Source of the DNA: an uncultured bacterium
GTDB lineage: Bacteria > Acidobacteriota > Thermoanaerobaculia > Multivoradales > J023
Direction: 5' to 3'
Assembly (NCBI GenBank): GCA_937948815.1
Contig: CALFAM010000344.1
Location: 1 to 33,866, forward strand
Length of the DNA: 33,866 bases
This document shows positions 33,484 through 33,866 of this stretch, piece by piece. The translations under genes and the position numbers were made by a program. The notes beneath the pieces are model-generated. The model did not search any database. It was given only the letters and a program-made list of their open reading frames with translations, and had not been told where the DNA came from. Position 1 is the first letter of the stretch. Each line of letters starts with the position of its first letter.

Positions 33484-33866
33484 ACCCAGCGACCCAAGTC
33501 GAGGAGTCGGCGGATACGATCGCGAATGCGTCGTGACGGGGGCGGCAGGGCCGCAGCCTGTTGCAGCAGCCGATCGCGTGCCGGCTCGGTGTGCTTCCAG
33601 ACGTCGGCGACGAGCGTCTCGCGTAAGGCGCGCACCTGCTCTGTGAGTGCGGGCCAGGCCGCGCGGAACGCTGGCCACAGGTGAACGAGGTCTTCCGGTT
33701 TGTCCTCGTCGACCCGCCAGCGTGCTAGATCGTGCTCCGCCAGGAAGCGGCAGACCTTCGGTTTGCTCGAGACCACGAGTGCCGGGCGCCCCATCTGAAG
33801 CGCGAATAGCAGGCCGTGGAACCGGCCCGTGATCACGGCTGAGGCCTGCTGAGCCGGTGCCAGGGA
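33480..33866 (-). CDS. Polysaccharide pyruvyl transferase family protein, C-terminal part (runs off right edge)
   Basis: The last 128 codons of a gene whose start lies beyond the window. SAVITGRFHGLLFALQMGRPA followed by KPKVCRFL matches the C-terminal core of the polysaccharide pyruvyl transferase family, whose conserved SGRFH-type motif lies in the phosphoenolpyruvate/acceptor-binding domain. Members add pyruvate ketals to sugars of exopolysaccharides, giving negative charge. The end of the protein is basic (PPPSRRIRDRIRRLLDLGRW), perhaps a membrane-binding helix. Its TGA overlaps the GTG of the next gene. Confidence 0.8.
   Translation of the reverse strand, partial: SLAPAQQASAVITGRFHGLLFALQMGRPALVVSSKPKVCRFLAEHDLARWRVDEDKPEDLVHLWPAFRAAWPALTEQVRALRETLVADVWKHTEPARDRLLQQAAALPPPSRRIRDRIRRLLDLGRWV

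Overview
The window is GC-rich, densely coding DNA from a Gram-negative bacterium. It carries an outer-membrane TonB-dependent receptor of the Oar-like type (N-terminal carboxypeptidase-regulatory domain), many secreted or membrane proteins and a large surface-polysaccharide locus. The style fits Acidobacteriota or a myxobacterial/deltaproteobacterial relative, but nothing in the sequence fixes the phylum. I saw no rRNA, tRNA, insertion sequence, integrase or CRISPR array.

Layout. (1) 1-1953, minus: 5' part of a TonB-dependent receptor running off the left edge, preceded by a 476-base non-coding region with two clean inverted repeats and a candidate promoter. (2) 2430-5651: signalling block. 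A seven-helix PAS histidine kinase and a stand-alone receiver form a minus-strand pair, divergent from an OmpR-type regulator. (3) 5712-8327, plus: argG and argH, the last two steps of arginine synthesis. (4) 8347-9516, minus: a nucleotidyltransferase-like protein of unknown role. (5) 9711-16642, plus: a secreted GH36/clan-D type glycosidase, a small Cys-motif membrane protein, a large flavoprotein/polyferredoxin membrane fusion, and a secreted pectinacetylesterase/Notum-like hydrolase. (6) 16652-33866, minus: about 17.2 kb of one continuous polysaccharide operon that enters from the right edge.

The polysaccharide operon reads (5' to 3', right to left): pyruvyl transferase (partial), GT4, GT-B protein, GT4, a 15-bp tandem repeat array, O-antigen ligase/polymerase family membrane protein, GT2, a long GT2 with an extra N-terminal domain, GT4, GT4, CapK-like adenylate-forming enzyme, WbuB-like GT4, SGNH hydrolase-like membrane-anchored protein, SAM methyltransferase and UDP-GlcNAc 2-epimerase. 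Many neighbours share 4-base ATGA/GTGA start-stop overlaps, which argues for one translationally coupled unit. Together these genes could supply an N-acetylmannosamine-type precursor, add sugars, decorate the chain (pyruvyl, acyl and methyl groups) and polymerise or ligate it. No flippase or priming transferase is in view; these probably lie beyond the right edge.

The most unusual item is the 775-residue redox fusion at 12426-14753. Its N-terminus looks like the C-terminal FAD-binding segment of a thioredoxin-reductase-like protein placed in front of the first Rossmann motif (a permuted arrangement), and it continues into a NapH/NosR-like membrane domain and two 4Fe-4S ferredoxin motifs.
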